Shown here piece after piece: positions 1 through 9,014 of a DNA stretch of 64,000 bases. The notes below the pieces were generated by a model, which was not told the origin of the DNA, did no database searches, and worked only from the letters and a program-made list of their open reading frames with translations. Origin of the DNA: Mycobacterium simiae (GTDB taxonomy: Bacteria; Actinomycetota; Actinomycetes; Mycobacteriales; Mycobacteriaceae); contig NZ_AP022568.1 in NCBI RefSeq assembly GCF_010727605.1, forward strand, positions 3,844,001 through 3,908,000, read 5' to 3'. The position numbers and the translations under genes are program-made. The stretch's first letter is position 1. Each line of letters starts with the position of its first letter.

Positions 1-2
1 AG

Positions 3-1238
3 CGAACGTACAACATCATGAAGGGTCTAACAGCAACCACTCACACTGCGGCGGGTCGGACTCGCGAGATAGTAGATACGACGAACGAGATCCGAGACCA
101 CGTGGCGAACTTTGATGACACATTCAGGCCATTTCGTAGCTACTTCTACTGGGAGCAGCACTGCGTCAACATACCGCTATGCTGGTCCGTGCGTTCGATT
201 TTTGATGCGGTAGATGGTATCGACCAAATCGCACAGGAGCTGCAGGGCCTCAGTGGCGATTTTCAGCAGCTTGACCGACTTATGTCTGATTTGCTGCCTG
301 AGTTTCCTATAGCGATCGCTTCGATGTACAGGATGCGCGATTTGGCGTTGTCCACACACAGCCGAACGGCCGGCATCCAGGCTCTTACGCAGGAAGCTGC
401 CAACGGCGCGAGTCTCATGGGCGAGTATTTCGACCAAGCCAAAAATGACGACTCATTTTACTTGCCGCCTGACGTTTTTAACAATCCGGATTTCCTCCGC
501 ATTGAGAAATTATTCATGTCGCCCGACGGGAAAGCGGTAAGATTCGTCGTCACCCATCAAGGGGATCCCGCCTCGGTTGAGGGTGTCCGGCACGTCCGAG
601 AAATCGAGGACTCGGTCGCCGAATCCCTTAAAGGAACCCCATTGGAAGGAGCGAGAGTATCCCTAGCAGGTGCCGCATCGGCGTACGCCGACGTCCAACA
701 TGGGGTCGTCATTGATTTGCTGGTCGCTGGGATCGCATCATTAATCCTGATCTTTACCATAATGCTGTTCGTCACCCGCAGTGTCATTGCTTCATTGGTC
801 ATTGTTGGCACCGTAGCGCTCTCCTTGGGGATGGCGTGCGGCCTTTCGGTTCTCATCTGGCAGGATTTCACTAACTTCGGTTTGTGGTGGCTCGTGCTGC
901 CCCTGTCGTCGATAGTCCTGTTGGCGGTCGGATCGGACTACAATTTACTGGTCGTCTCCCGACTCAAAGAGGGACTAGACGCGGGATTAAATACCGCGAT
1001 TATCCGCGGTATGGGCGCATCTGGCCGCGTCGTCACGGCGGCAGGTCTCGTATTCGCCTTCACGATGGCGTCGATGATCGTCAGCGATCTGCGCCTGGTG
1101 GGTGAGATCGGCACCACGATCGCTCTAGGGTTGCTCGTGGATACGCTCGTCGTGCGCTCCTTCATGACTCCGTCGATCGCGGCGGCGTTGGGGCGTTGGT
1201 TTTGGTGGCCTTTGAACACAATCCGGCCCCTAAAGTGA
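3..1238 (+). CDS. MmpL family lipid transporter, C-terminal part (cut by window edge)
   Basis: This is the second half of an RND-type MmpL transporter of the inner membrane, a family that exports mycobacterial cell-envelope lipids. The reading frame is open to the left edge, so the ATG at 18 is internal and the N-terminal half lies outside the window. About 410 residues remain of a family length near 950-1000. The first ~230 residues are the second periplasmic (porter) domain, with the family-typical stretch FRPFRSYFYWEQHC. Five hydrophobic helices follow from about residue 230. The motif GSDYNLLVVSRLKEG carries the Asp-Tyr pair of the proton relay. The gene ends 101 bases before the Pfa-type synthase genes and runs in the same direction, so it probably exports their product, which is inference from context. 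Base composition is lower in GC than in the core genes downstream. Confidence 0.93.
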   Translation, partial: RTYNIMKGLTATTHTAAGRTREIVDTTNEIRDHVANFDDTFRPFRSYFYWEQHCVNIPLCWSVRSIFDAVDGIDQIAQELQGLSGDFQQLDRLMSDLLPEFPIAIASMYRMRDLALSTHSRTAGIQALTQEAANGASLMGEYFDQAKNDDSFYLPPDVFNNPDFLRIEKLFMSPDGKAVRFVVTHQGDPASVEGVRHVREIEDSVAESLKGTPLEGARVSLAGAASAYADVQHGVVIDLLVAGIASLILIFTIMLFVTRSVIASLVIVGTVALSLGMACGLSVLIWQDFTNFGLWWLVLPLSSIVLLAVGSDYNLLVVSRLKEGLDAGLNTAIIRGMGASGRVVTAAGLVFAFTMASMIVSDLRLVGEIGTTIALGLLVDTLVVRSFMTPSIAAALGRWFWWPLNTIRPLK

Positions 1239-1313
1239 ACGCGCCGAGACGGTAGTTTACTTTGCGGCTATTTAATTGTGAGCCGACGACGGCAGTACCA
1301 ATTGGAGGGGTAA

Positions 1314-1355
1314 ATGGTAATTGGTGATGGGTCCGACCGGTGGATTCAAGAGTAA
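1314..1355 (+). other. Possible 13-codon leader ORF or frameshifted start of the pfaD gene
   Basis: A good Shine-Dalgarno sequence (GGAGGGG, 1304-1310) precedes an ATG at 1314 that reads 13 codons (MVIGDGSDRWIQE) and stops at 1353-1355. It overlaps the start of the enoyl reductase gene in another frame. The GTG proposed for that gene at 1340 has no clear ribosome binding site of its own. Either this is a leader peptide that couples translation, or a one- or two-base indel separates the true start from the body of the gene. Confidence 0.3.
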
Positions 1356-2989
1356 AAGAGTGGTCGGCGACGGTGGCCCCCGAACCGTGGCCAATCTTGG
1401 GGGCATGGCGCAGCGGGAGAACTCCGGTGGCTTTCGCACCATCGGATATTGCATATGTACTAAGGGACTTCCGCCGACCATTGCACATCGTTCGGAGCGC
1501 TATTGATGGTGCTATGGGGGTAGGCACCGACGGCGAATTGATGGCTTCGAGCTCTTCGGACATGTTTCTCTTGGCGACGTTGCCACCATTGTATCCCGAG
1601 TGGCTTGGTGATCGATCTTTTCACGAAAATCACAACGTGCGGTTTGCATACATCAGCGGATCCATGGCTAATGGTATTTCTACTCCAACCCTTGTTGTGG
1701 CGATGGCGAAGGCGCAAATGCTGGGTTTTTTCGGGGCGGCTGGTCTCTCCTACCAAGGAGTGGAACGTGGACTGGCGGAAATCGTTAGGGGCCTAGGTGA
1801 AGGAAAAGATTCCACTTGGGGCGCGAACCTAATTCATTCGCCAGGTGATCCAGCCCTCGAAATGTCTCTCGCCGAGCTGTACATTTCTCATGGCGTGAGG
1901 AAAGTGGAGGCGTCGGCATTTATGAGGCTGACGCCGGCTGTCGTGCACTACGCGCTGTCGGGCTTAACCACCGATCCAGCCGGGCAAATCGTGCGTAACC
2001 ACAGCGTCTTCGCCAAGGTTTCCAGGCCCGAGGTCGCGCGTCAATTTATGATGCCCGCGCCAAGCGCAGTCGTCGCCGAACTCGTCGCGATGGGCAAATT
2101 GACTACTCGAGAGGCGGAGCTGGGACAACATGTGGCGGTCGCCGAAGACATCACTGTTGAAGCAGACAGCGGCGGTCATACCGATAATCGCCCGTTGGGA
2201 GTGCTGTTCCCTGAGGTCGCTGGGCTGCGTGACCAGGTCGCGGCCGAATGTGAGTTGGCCCGACCGGTCCGGGTTGGAGCGGCAGGTGGCTTAGGCACGC
2301 CTCGTTCTGTGGCCGCTGCATTCGCGATGGGCGCTGACTATGTGCTGACAGGTTCGATCAATCAGACATGCGCCGAGTCGGGGCTGTCAAGGAGTGGGCG
2401 CCGATTGCTGGCGGACGCCAAAATGTCCGATGTGGCGATGGCTCCCGCGGCCGATATGTTCGAACTTGGCGTTAATCTCCAAGTGCTGCAGCGGGGAACT
2501 ATGTTCGCTCAGCGCGCGCGCAAACTCTATCAGATGTATCGGGCGAATCCGGGCTTGAATGCGATTGTTGGAGAAGCGGAACGCGAATTAGAAAAGATAT
2601 TTGGGATGGAAATTGGTCGGGTGTGGGATGAGACCCAAGATTTCTGGAGACAGCGGGATGCCTCGGTGCTCGACCGCGCGGCGCGAGACCCCAAATTCGA
2701 GATGGCTCTGGTATTCCGATGGTATTTAGGCCGGTCGAGTCGCTGGGCAATCAATGGCGATTCCGATCGGACGATAGATTACCAAATCTGGTGCGGTCCC
2801 GCCCTGGGCGGGTTCAATTCCTGGGTCGCCGATACATACTTGGCCGATTGGGAACACCGTCGAGTTGTAGATGTCGCCCTGAATCTGCTCGAGGGTGCTG
2901 CGCAAGTTACCCGCGCGCAACAGGCTCGTAGTCATGGTGTGCCAGTACCCTCTGCGGCATTCCAATATTTGCCTCGCCGGTTGTGCTGA
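1340..2989 (+). CDS. pfaD: PfaD/Pfa1-type enoyl reductase of a PUFA-synthase-like system
   Basis: This is an FMN-dependent trans-acting enoyl reductase of the PfaD family (nitronate monooxygenase fold, TIM barrel), 549 residues. In PUFA synthases it reduces the enoyl intermediate when a saturated two-carbon unit is made. Visible motifs are GSMANGISTPTLV near residue 110, ADSGGHTDNRPLGVLFPEV near residue 275, and a phosphate-binding stretch GAAGGLGTPRS followed by GADYVLTGSINQ near residues 315-340. The C-terminal third has the PfaD extension with a FRWYLGRSSRWA motif. It corresponds to Pfa1 of the three-gene myxobacterial clusters, where the reductase gene also comes first. The start is unsure: GTG 1340 is the first start in frame but lacks a ribosome binding site, while a strong one serves an ATG at 1314 in another frame. 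Confidence 0.88.
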   Translation: MDSRVKEWSATVAPEPWPILGAWRSGRTPVAFAPSDIAYVLRDFRRPLHIVRSAIDGAMGVGTDGELMASSSSDMFLLATLPPLYPEWLGDRSFHENHNVRFAYISGSMANGISTPTLVVAMAKAQMLGFFGAAGLSYQGVERGLAEIVRGLGEGKDSTWGANLIHSPGDPALEMSLAELYISHGVRKVEASAFMRLTPAVVHYALSGLTTDPAGQIVRNHSVFAKVSRPEVARQFMMPAPSAVVAELVAMGKLTTREAELGQHVAVAEDITVEADSGGHTDNRPLGVLFPEVAGLRDQVAAECELARPVRVGAAGGLGTPRSVAAAFAMGADYVLTGSINQTCAESGLSRSGRRLLADAKMSDVAMAPAADMFELGVNLQVLQRGTMFAQRARKLYQMYRANPGLNAIVGEAERELEKIFGMEIGRVWDETQDFWRQRDASVLDRAARDPKFEMALVFRWYLGRSSRWAINGDSDRTIDYQIWCGPALGGFNSWVADTYLADWEHRRVVDVALNLLEGAAQVTRAQQARSHGVPVPSAAFQYLPRRLC

Positions 2990-3071
2990 AAATACATCAT
3001 TATCCACCCGCTGTTCTCCCATTTATCGTTGATCGTACACGCTAGTATCTGTCCGCATACCGAGTGCCAAG

Positions 3072-6000
3072 GTGTTGAACATAATGTCAAGCCGTCCCCC
3101 AATCGCTATTGTGGGTATCAGTTGTCTGTTTCCGGGTTCGAATAATTCCTCAGCCTTTTGGCGCAACATCATCGCCGGCTCAGACCTAATATCAGATGTG
3201 CCATCATCGCGCTGGCGCATCGATAATTACCGCGGTCCGGTATCGGGCACTGCAGTCGAGAGGCATGTCAGGCGCGGAGCGTTCTTGAGCAAAACCGAAT
3301 TTTGTCCCGTCGACTTCGCTATTCCCCCTAAGACCGTATCGGCCATCGACACTGCGCAACTGCTTGGCCTGGTGGTTGCGAGCCAGGTACTGGACGACGC
3401 AACAGGCGGCGACTCGACAACTTTGGATCGGGACCGAATCAGTGTCGTTTTAGGGGTTGCCAGCGGTACCGAATTGCTTGTTCACATGGGGGCGGGGCTA
3501 GAACTGCCGGTTTGGGAGCACGCCCTGCGCTCGGCCGGCCTACCGGAGCCTGAACTAAAGGAGTTCAGTGATCGAATCGCCGCGAGTTACCTACCTTGGC
3601 AAGAAGACTCTTTCCCCGGTTTGTTGGCCAACGTGGTCGCGGGCCGTATCGCTAATCGACTGGACTTCGGCGGAACAAACTGCGTGGTGGACGCGGCATG
3701 CGCGAGTGCGCTCGCAGCTGTTGACATTGCTTCGAATGAGCTCTACTCGGGCAACTCCGACATGGTCATAGCTGGGGGAGTAGACACCTTTAACGATGCA
3801 TTGATGTTCAGATGCTTTTCCGAGGTGACAGCGTTGTCCCGGTCGGGTGATTGTCGCCCATTTTCTGCCGACGCAGACGGCACGATGTTGGGTGAGGGGT
3901 TGGCGATGTTCGCGCTGAGGCGCCTGGCGGACGCTGAACGCGATGGTGATCGCATCTATTCAGTCATTCGCGGCATTGGTAGTTCTTCCGATGGGCGCGC
4001 CAGGAGTATCTATGCCCCCAGCAGCTCCGGGCAGGCCAAGGCGCTGCGCCGCGCCTACGCTGCGGCAGGATATGGCCCAGAGACCGTTGGGCTTGTCGAA
4101 GCGCACGGGACGGGCACTAAAGCGGGGGACACAGCGGAGTTCGGCGCACTGCGCGAAGTCTTTACCAGTGCCGGCCGCACCGACTTGCAATGGTGCGCTC
4201 TTGGATCAGTCAAATCGCAAATAGGTCACACGAAGGCGGCGGCTGGGGCGGCCGGCCTATTCAAAGCAGCGATGGCACTGCATCACAAGGTAGTGCCGCC
4301 GACCATCAAAGTGGACCGACCGAACCCCGCCCTTCGGGTCGAGGACTCACCTTTCTACCTTCCCGCACAGGCAAAGCCGTGGATTGCCCCCGTTGGGGTG
4401 CCCCGCCGTGCCTCGGTTAGTTCGTTTGGGTTCGGCGGATCCAACTTTCATGTGACGCTTGAGGAATACACGGGATCTGGCAAGCGCGCATGGCGCCACC
4501 GCGCCTCGTCATGCGAACTCATCCTGGTGACCGCGGAATCCGCCGCGCGGTTGGCGCAGGACGCCACCGAGCTGTCCGCCTCACTTGTCGAACACCCGGA
4601 CATGCTCTCCCATCTCGCTCGCGAGACGCAGGATCGCTATGACGCTTGCCAGAAACACCGCCTTGCGCTTGTCGCGGACGACGTGCCAGACCTGAAAGTC
4701 ATGCTTACCCAAGCTGCCGCCAGGCTGAGGGCGGCTGGCTGCCCGCAATCTTTCGCTTCGCCTCGCGGCTACTTCTATTCCGGAGAGCCGGCCGGACCTG
4801 TCGCACTGCTGTTTCCCGGTCAGGGAAGCCAGTATGTCGGTATGGGAACAGAGGTGCCCTTGGTCTATGCCGGCGCGCTGGATCCATGGGAACTTTCGCG
4901 GCGACCGATCGGTGACTCAGGCTGCGCGCTGCACGAAATCGTCTGGCCAACAACGGCTTACTCCGAATCGGAGCGGGCCCGCCAGTCTCAGATCTTGGCG
5001 GGAACCCGATGGGCGCAGCCCGCGATCGGCAGCCACAGTCTTAGCCTGCTTACCCTGATTCGCGCATTGAATATCAAGTACGCGATGGTCGGTGGTCACA
5101 GCTTCGGCGAGGTGATCGCCCTGTGCGCTGCCGGCGTGTTCAGCGATGAATCAGCGCTCGCCATTGCGCACCAACGCGGCCTGCTGATGGCCAGTGCGTC
5201 AGAATCGGTCCAAGGCGCTATGAGTGCGGTGTCGGCTCCGGTAGAGCGGACGATACCGCTCATCTCATCTTGGGGCCTGCAAGTCGCCATCGCCAACCAC
5301 AACAGTCCCAACCAGATTGTGCTTGCCGGTGAGCTCGATGCCATTGCCGAAGCCGAAAACCGCCTTCGCGGTGAAGGGTTAACCGCTCAACGCCTAGATG
5401 TGGCGACTGCATTCCACTCGGAAGTTGTCGATTCGGCGGTTGGCCCATTCAAGAAATTCCTAGATGGCACAGTGTTTAGTTCACCTAACGTGCCTGTGTA
5501 CGCTAATGCCACAGCCCAGCCGTACAAGCCCGATGCCGGCAGCATTCGCCAGGGGCTTGCCAATCAGCTGGCTCAACCGGTTCGCTTCTCGCAGCAAGTC
5601 GAACACATGTGGGCTACCGGTGCACGCATCTTTGTCGAAGTGGGCCCAGACGCTGTCTTGACGCGCCTTGTTCGTGAGTGTTTAGGAGACAGACACCATA
5701 CGGCCATCGCCCTGGATCGACGGGGTTCAAACGGGATTCGGACCTTGTGGCAAGGACTCGCGCAGCTGGTTGCGGCGGGGGTTCCGATGGAGTTTATGGC
5801 TTTGTGGGCTGACTACCCGGAAGTCGACGACCCGCGTCGCCGGAAGCCGCCGGCGTTGGCGCTGATGATCGACGGGGGCAACTACGGAATCCCACAACCC
5901 AATGTCCACGAGTCGGCGCGGACGGCGACGCCCGCATACCGCCACCATGATGCAAATGATGAACCGGTGCAGATGCGATCAGACACGTCTGCGCAAGCCG

Positions 6001-9000
6001 GCTTGCAGTCCGTAGTTGAGCTGCCCCCTTGTGGTGGGGGCGTCGTACGTTCGGATGTGGATGTGGATGTGGATGTGGATGTGGATGTGGTGGGTGCGGT
6101 GTTGGGGGTTGTTGCGGATAAGACTGGTTATCCGGTTGAGATGTTGGATCTGTCAATGAGTTTGGAGTCGGATCTGGGGATCGATTCGATTAAGCGGGTG
6201 GAGATATTGGCGGGGGTGCAGCAGCGGATGCCGGGGGTGGGCGAGTTCGATGCTGCGGTGTTGGGGCCGGATGCGACATTGGGGGAGGTTGTTGATCGGT
6301 TGGGGCACTATGTGCCCTCTTCGGGTGCGGCCCCGCCCGCGGTCAGACCGGGTGTGGCGGCGGCCGTAGTTGAGCTTCCCCCTGGTGGTGGGGGCGTCGT
6401 ACGTGCGGATGTGGATGTGGATGTGGTGGGTGCGGTGTTGGGGGTTGTTGCGGATAAGACTGGTTATCCGGTTGAGATGTTGGATCTGTCAATGAGTTTG
6501 GAGTCGGATCTGGGGATCGATTCGATTAAGCGGGTGGAGATATTGGCGGGGGTGCAGCAGCGGATGCCGGGGGTGGGCGAGTTCGATGCTGCGGTGTTGG
6601 GGCCGGATGCGACATTGGGGGAGGTTGTTGATCGGTTGGGGCACCATGTGCCTTCCTCGGGTGCAGCCCCGGCCGCCGCGACCACACCCGCCGTAAGTCA
6701 CCCCGCACTGGCCATTCCACATTACGTAGTCCGCGCGGTCGAGGCGCCGCCTCGCGGCATGCGGATGCCAGGACTGAACAACGACTCGAAAGTTGAGATC
6801 GCCGGGTTGGCGGGGCTGCCGGTGGCCGAGGCGCTGGCAGCGCGATTGCGCACTGCGGGTATCGAATCCACGGTCGTGCCACATCCGAGCCCGGATGCCG
6901 ACTGCGTGATTCAGCTGGCGGGACTGAAAAGCCTAGGCGCGCCCGAAGATGCAATCGAGGTCAACAAAGAAGTCTTCGCTGACGCCCAACGCGTGGCGGC
7001 TAATCTGCGGATTCGCGGCGGTGCCTTTATCACAGTGCAGGACACTGGAGGGACATTCGGCTTGATCGTCGATCCAGGGACACGTGCCTGGATCGGAGGA
7101 ATAGCAGCACTCACCAAAACAGCTGCCCAGGAATGGCCCGCCGCACGCGTTAAGGCGATCGATCTGGCTACCAATGATCGATCTGCGGGACTGCTGGCCG
7201 ATTACATTGTTGACGAACTACTCATGGGAGGTCCAGAGCTCGAGGTCGGGTTGGGCAGTGCGCACGGGCGTGTCACGGTGGCTGCGGTCGATGCTGAGCG
7301 GGTACAGCCCTCGACGCGGATCGGTCAGCGCGACGTTCTCATCGTCACGGGGGGTGGCCGCGGGGTAACCGCGGCGTCGGCGGTTGCGCTAGCACAGGCG
7401 ACGCGCGCCAGCTTCGTCCTCATCGGCCGCAGCCAGCTGGATGAAGAGCCCGCAGCTGTGCACGGTTTGACGACGGACGCCGATCTTAAACGCGCACTGT
7501 TCGACAGCTCCCGGCGCCGAGGCATCCAACCTGCACCCAATGATATTGCTCGCCAGGTCAGACAAGTAAAGACGGTAAGAGAGATCCGACAGACCATTGC
7601 GGCCATTGAGGCGGCGGGTTCCCGGGTCCGGTACGTGCCGCTGGACGTGCGTGATGCCGCTGACGTCAGTACGCTTCTTGCCGGCGTCAGAAGCAATTTC
7701 GGGCCGATCACCGGGCTAATCCACGGTGCGGGTGTCATCGCCGACGCTACATTGGACACGACAACGGGCCTTCGATTCGACGAAGTATTCGGCACAAAGG
7801 TCCACGGGCTGCGTGCCCTGCTCGATGCGACAGCTCAAGATTCGCTGCATACCATCTTGCTGTTCTCGTCGGTGTCCGCGCGCTGGGGTAATGCCGGCCA
7901 GTGCGACTATGCGATGGCCAATGAAGTACTCAACAAGGTAGCACTGGCCGAGCAAACGCGCCGGGGCAGCGGCTGTCTGGTGCGTGCGCTGGGATGGGGA
8001 CCATGGGATGGCGGCATGGTAGACGACGATATGAAGGCGAGGTTTAGCTCACGCGGTGTGGCGCTGATACCGCGGGCGGTTGGTGCCCAGGGGTTCGTTG
8101 CCAATGCGCTCGACACCAGCGCTGCTGGTGCCGAAATGCTGGTGGCAGAAGGTTTCTCGCCTGAGCATTACCCGGCGTTGCCCGCGCCAGGACGATTCGC
8201 GCAAGTATGCGCCCATCGTGGTCGGCAACCCTATCTGCACGATCACCGGGTCCGAGACGACATCGTCTTACCCATCGTGCAAGTGTTGGAGTGGTTTGTT
8301 CGGATGGCACATGGATGCCGTCCGGGACAACAGATCAAACGCGTCCATGATATTCGGGTCCTGCGCGGTGTGACGCTGACAAATTTCGATACGTCCGGCG
8401 ATACCTTCCAGATTCGATGTGCTTCAGTCGAATTTCAGCCAGGCAGTCTCGCCATGGAGCTATTGGACGATACAAACGCCTCTCGATACTCCGCAGAGAT
8501 TCAGCTGAGCGCAAGTTCCCCCAGCGGGTCATTCCCAGAACTGCTCGACGACAGTAGTGGGGCGCTCGACCAGAGTGGTTGCTACGCCGACGGCATGCTA
8601 TTCCACGGTCCGGCTTTCCAGGCACTGGAACGCATCGAGGCATCTGGGGCCTTGGGTGCCGTCGCTACGCTTTACGGCCTCGCGCAACGGAACTGGCCGG
8701 ACGAGCCGTGGGTACTCGACCCGCTCGCACTCGACGGAGCCCTACAGGTCGCGTTTCTGTGGTGTCTCCGGCACGCCGGAGGCCGGTTTCTCCCGATGCG
8801 CATCGGCGATCTCTGGATTCATCACCAAGGGCCAGTGACGGGCAAGCTGCGCTGCGAGCTAGCGGTTGTCGAGGCAACTGACAAGTGTGCACACTTCGAC
8901 CTTCGATTGACCGACGCCACGGGCGCCGAGGTGGCCGAACTTCGGCAGGTCGAGTTTTATGCTTACGACCCCGTTGCCGGAGCTACGTCGTCGACATCTC

Positions 9001-9014
9001 CACGATCGACATGA
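3072..9014 (+). CDS. pfaA: PfaA/Pfa2-type multidomain lipid synthase (KS-AT-ACP-ACP-KR-DH)
   Basis: This 1980-residue iterative synthase elongates and reduces an acyl chain on its own carrier domains. Domains in order are: ketosynthase (about 8-460, active Cys210 in DAACASALAAVD), acyltransferase (about 570-870, Ser677 in GHSFGE), two acyl carrier proteins (phosphopantetheine serines 1039 and 1151, each in LGIDSIKR), ketoreductase (about 1400-1670, nucleotide loop TGGGRGV, Tyr1613 in CDYAMANE), and a C-terminal hot-dog dehydratase-like domain (about 1710-1965, motif HDHRV then VLPIVQVLEWF). This is the PfaA layout, but with two carrier domains where marine synthases usually have five or more. 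GTG 3072 is the outer start; ATG 3084, with AAGG 12-15 bases upstream, is equally likely. The gene ends in an ATGA overlap with the next synthase. No phosphopantetheinyl transferase gene is in the window. Confidence 0.93.
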   Translation: MLNIMSSRPPIAIVGISCLFPGSNNSSAFWRNIIAGSDLISDVPSSRWRIDNYRGPVSGTAVERHVRRGAFLSKTEFCPVDFAIPPKTVSAIDTAQLLGLVVASQVLDDATGGDSTTLDRDRISVVLGVASGTELLVHMGAGLELPVWEHALRSAGLPEPELKEFSDRIAASYLPWQEDSFPGLLANVVAGRIANRLDFGGTNCVVDAACASALAAVDIASNELYSGNSDMVIAGGVDTFNDALMFRCFSEVTALSRSGDCRPFSADADGTMLGEGLAMFALRRLADAERDGDRIYSVIRGIGSSSDGRARSIYAPSSSGQAKALRRAYAAAGYGPETVGLVEAHGTGTKAGDTAEFGALREVFTSAGRTDLQWCALGSVKSQIGHTKAAAGAAGLFKAAMALHHKVVPPTIKVDRPNPALRVEDSPFYLPAQAKPWIAPVGVPRRASVSSFGFGGSNFHVTLEEYTGSGKRAWRHRASSCELILVTAESAARLAQDATELSASLVEHPDMLSHLARETQDRYDACQKHRLALVADDVPDLKVMLTQAAARLRAAGCPQSFASPRGYFYSGEPAGPVALLFPGQGSQYVGMGTEVPLVYAGALDPWELSRRPIGDSGCALHEIVWPTTAYSESERARQSQILAGTRWAQPAIGSHSLSLLTLIRALNIKYAMVGGHSFGEVIALCAAGVFSDESALAIAHQRGLLMASASESVQGAMSAVSAPVERTIPLISSWGLQVAIANHNSPNQIVLAGELDAIAEAENRLRGEGLTAQRLDVATAFHSEVVDSAVGPFKKFLDGTVFSSPNVPVYANATAQPYKPDAGSIRQGLANQLAQPVRFSQQVEHMWATGARIFVEVGPDAVLTRLVRECLGDRHHTAIALDRRGSNGIRTLWQGLAQLVAAGVPMEFMALWADYPEVDDPRRRKPPALALMIDGGNYGIPQPNVHESARTATPAYRHHDANDEPVQMRSDTSAQAGLQSVVELPPCGGGVVRSDVDVDVDVDVDVVGAVLGVVADKTGYPVEMLDLSMSLESDLGIDSIKRVEILAGVQQRMPGVGEFDAAVLGPDATLGEVVDRLGHYVPSSGAAPPAVRPGVAAAVVELPPGGGGVVRADVDVDVVGAVLGVVADKTGYPVEMLDLSMSLESDLGIDSIKRVEILAGVQQRMPGVGEFDAAVLGPDATLGEVVDRLGHHVPSSGAAPAAATTPAVSHPALAIPHYVVRAVEAPPRGMRMPGLNNDSKVEIAGLAGLPVAEALAARLRTAGIESTVVPHPSPDADCVIQLAGLKSLGAPEDAIEVNKEVFADAQRVAANLRIRGGAFITVQDTGGTFGLIVDPGTRAWIGGIAALTKTAAQEWPAARVKAIDLATNDRSAGLLADYIVDELLMGGPELEVGLGSAHGRVTVAAVDAERVQPSTRIGQRDVLIVTGGGRGVTAASAVALAQATRASFVLIGRSQLDEEPAAVHGLTTDADLKRALFDSSRRRGIQPAPNDIARQVRQVKTVREIRQTIAAIEAAGSRVRYVPLDVRDAADVSTLLAGVRSNFGPITGLIHGAGVIADATLDTTTGLRFDEVFGTKVHGLRALLDATAQDSLHTILLFSSVSARWGNAGQCDYAMANEVLNKVALAEQTRRGSGCLVRALGWGPWDGGMVDDDMKARFSSRGVALIPRAVGAQGFVANALDTSAAGAEMLVAEGFSPEHYPALPAPGRFAQVCAHRGRQPYLHDHRVRDDIVLPIVQVLEWFVRMAHGCRPGQQIKRVHDIRVLRGVTLTNFDTSGDTFQIRCASVEFQPGSLAMELLDDTNASRYSAEIQLSASSPSGSFPELLDDSSGALDQSGCYADGMLFHGPAFQALERIEASGALGAVATLYGLAQRNWPDEPWVLDPLALDGALQVAFLWCLRHAGGRFLPMRIGDLWIHHQGPVTGKLRCELAVVEATDKCAHFDLRLTDATGAEVAELRQVEFYAYDPVAGATSSTSPRST
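6012..6672 (+). repeat. Tandem near-identical duplication encoding the two ACP domains
   Basis: Two copies, starting at 6012 and 6366, each begin with GTAGTTGAGCT, then a run of GATGTG hexamers, then the carrier domain. From the hexamer run to 6308 (copy 1) and 6644 (copy 2) the DNA is identical base for base at an offset of 336, about 235 bases or more. The hexamer run has six units in copy 1 and three in copy 2, giving Asp-Val repeats. The block is rich in G and T and poor in C, unlike its flanks. Confidence 0.93.

Noticed and set aside
6053..6092. CRISPR or iteron-like array
   Set aside because: The hexamers are in frame within the synthase gene, have no spacers, and code an Asp-Val linker.
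8885..9010. Upstream extension of the pfaC frame by 42 codons
   Set aside because: It overlaps the conserved end of pfaA in another frame, is Arg-rich, and the KS homology starts right after ATG 9011.
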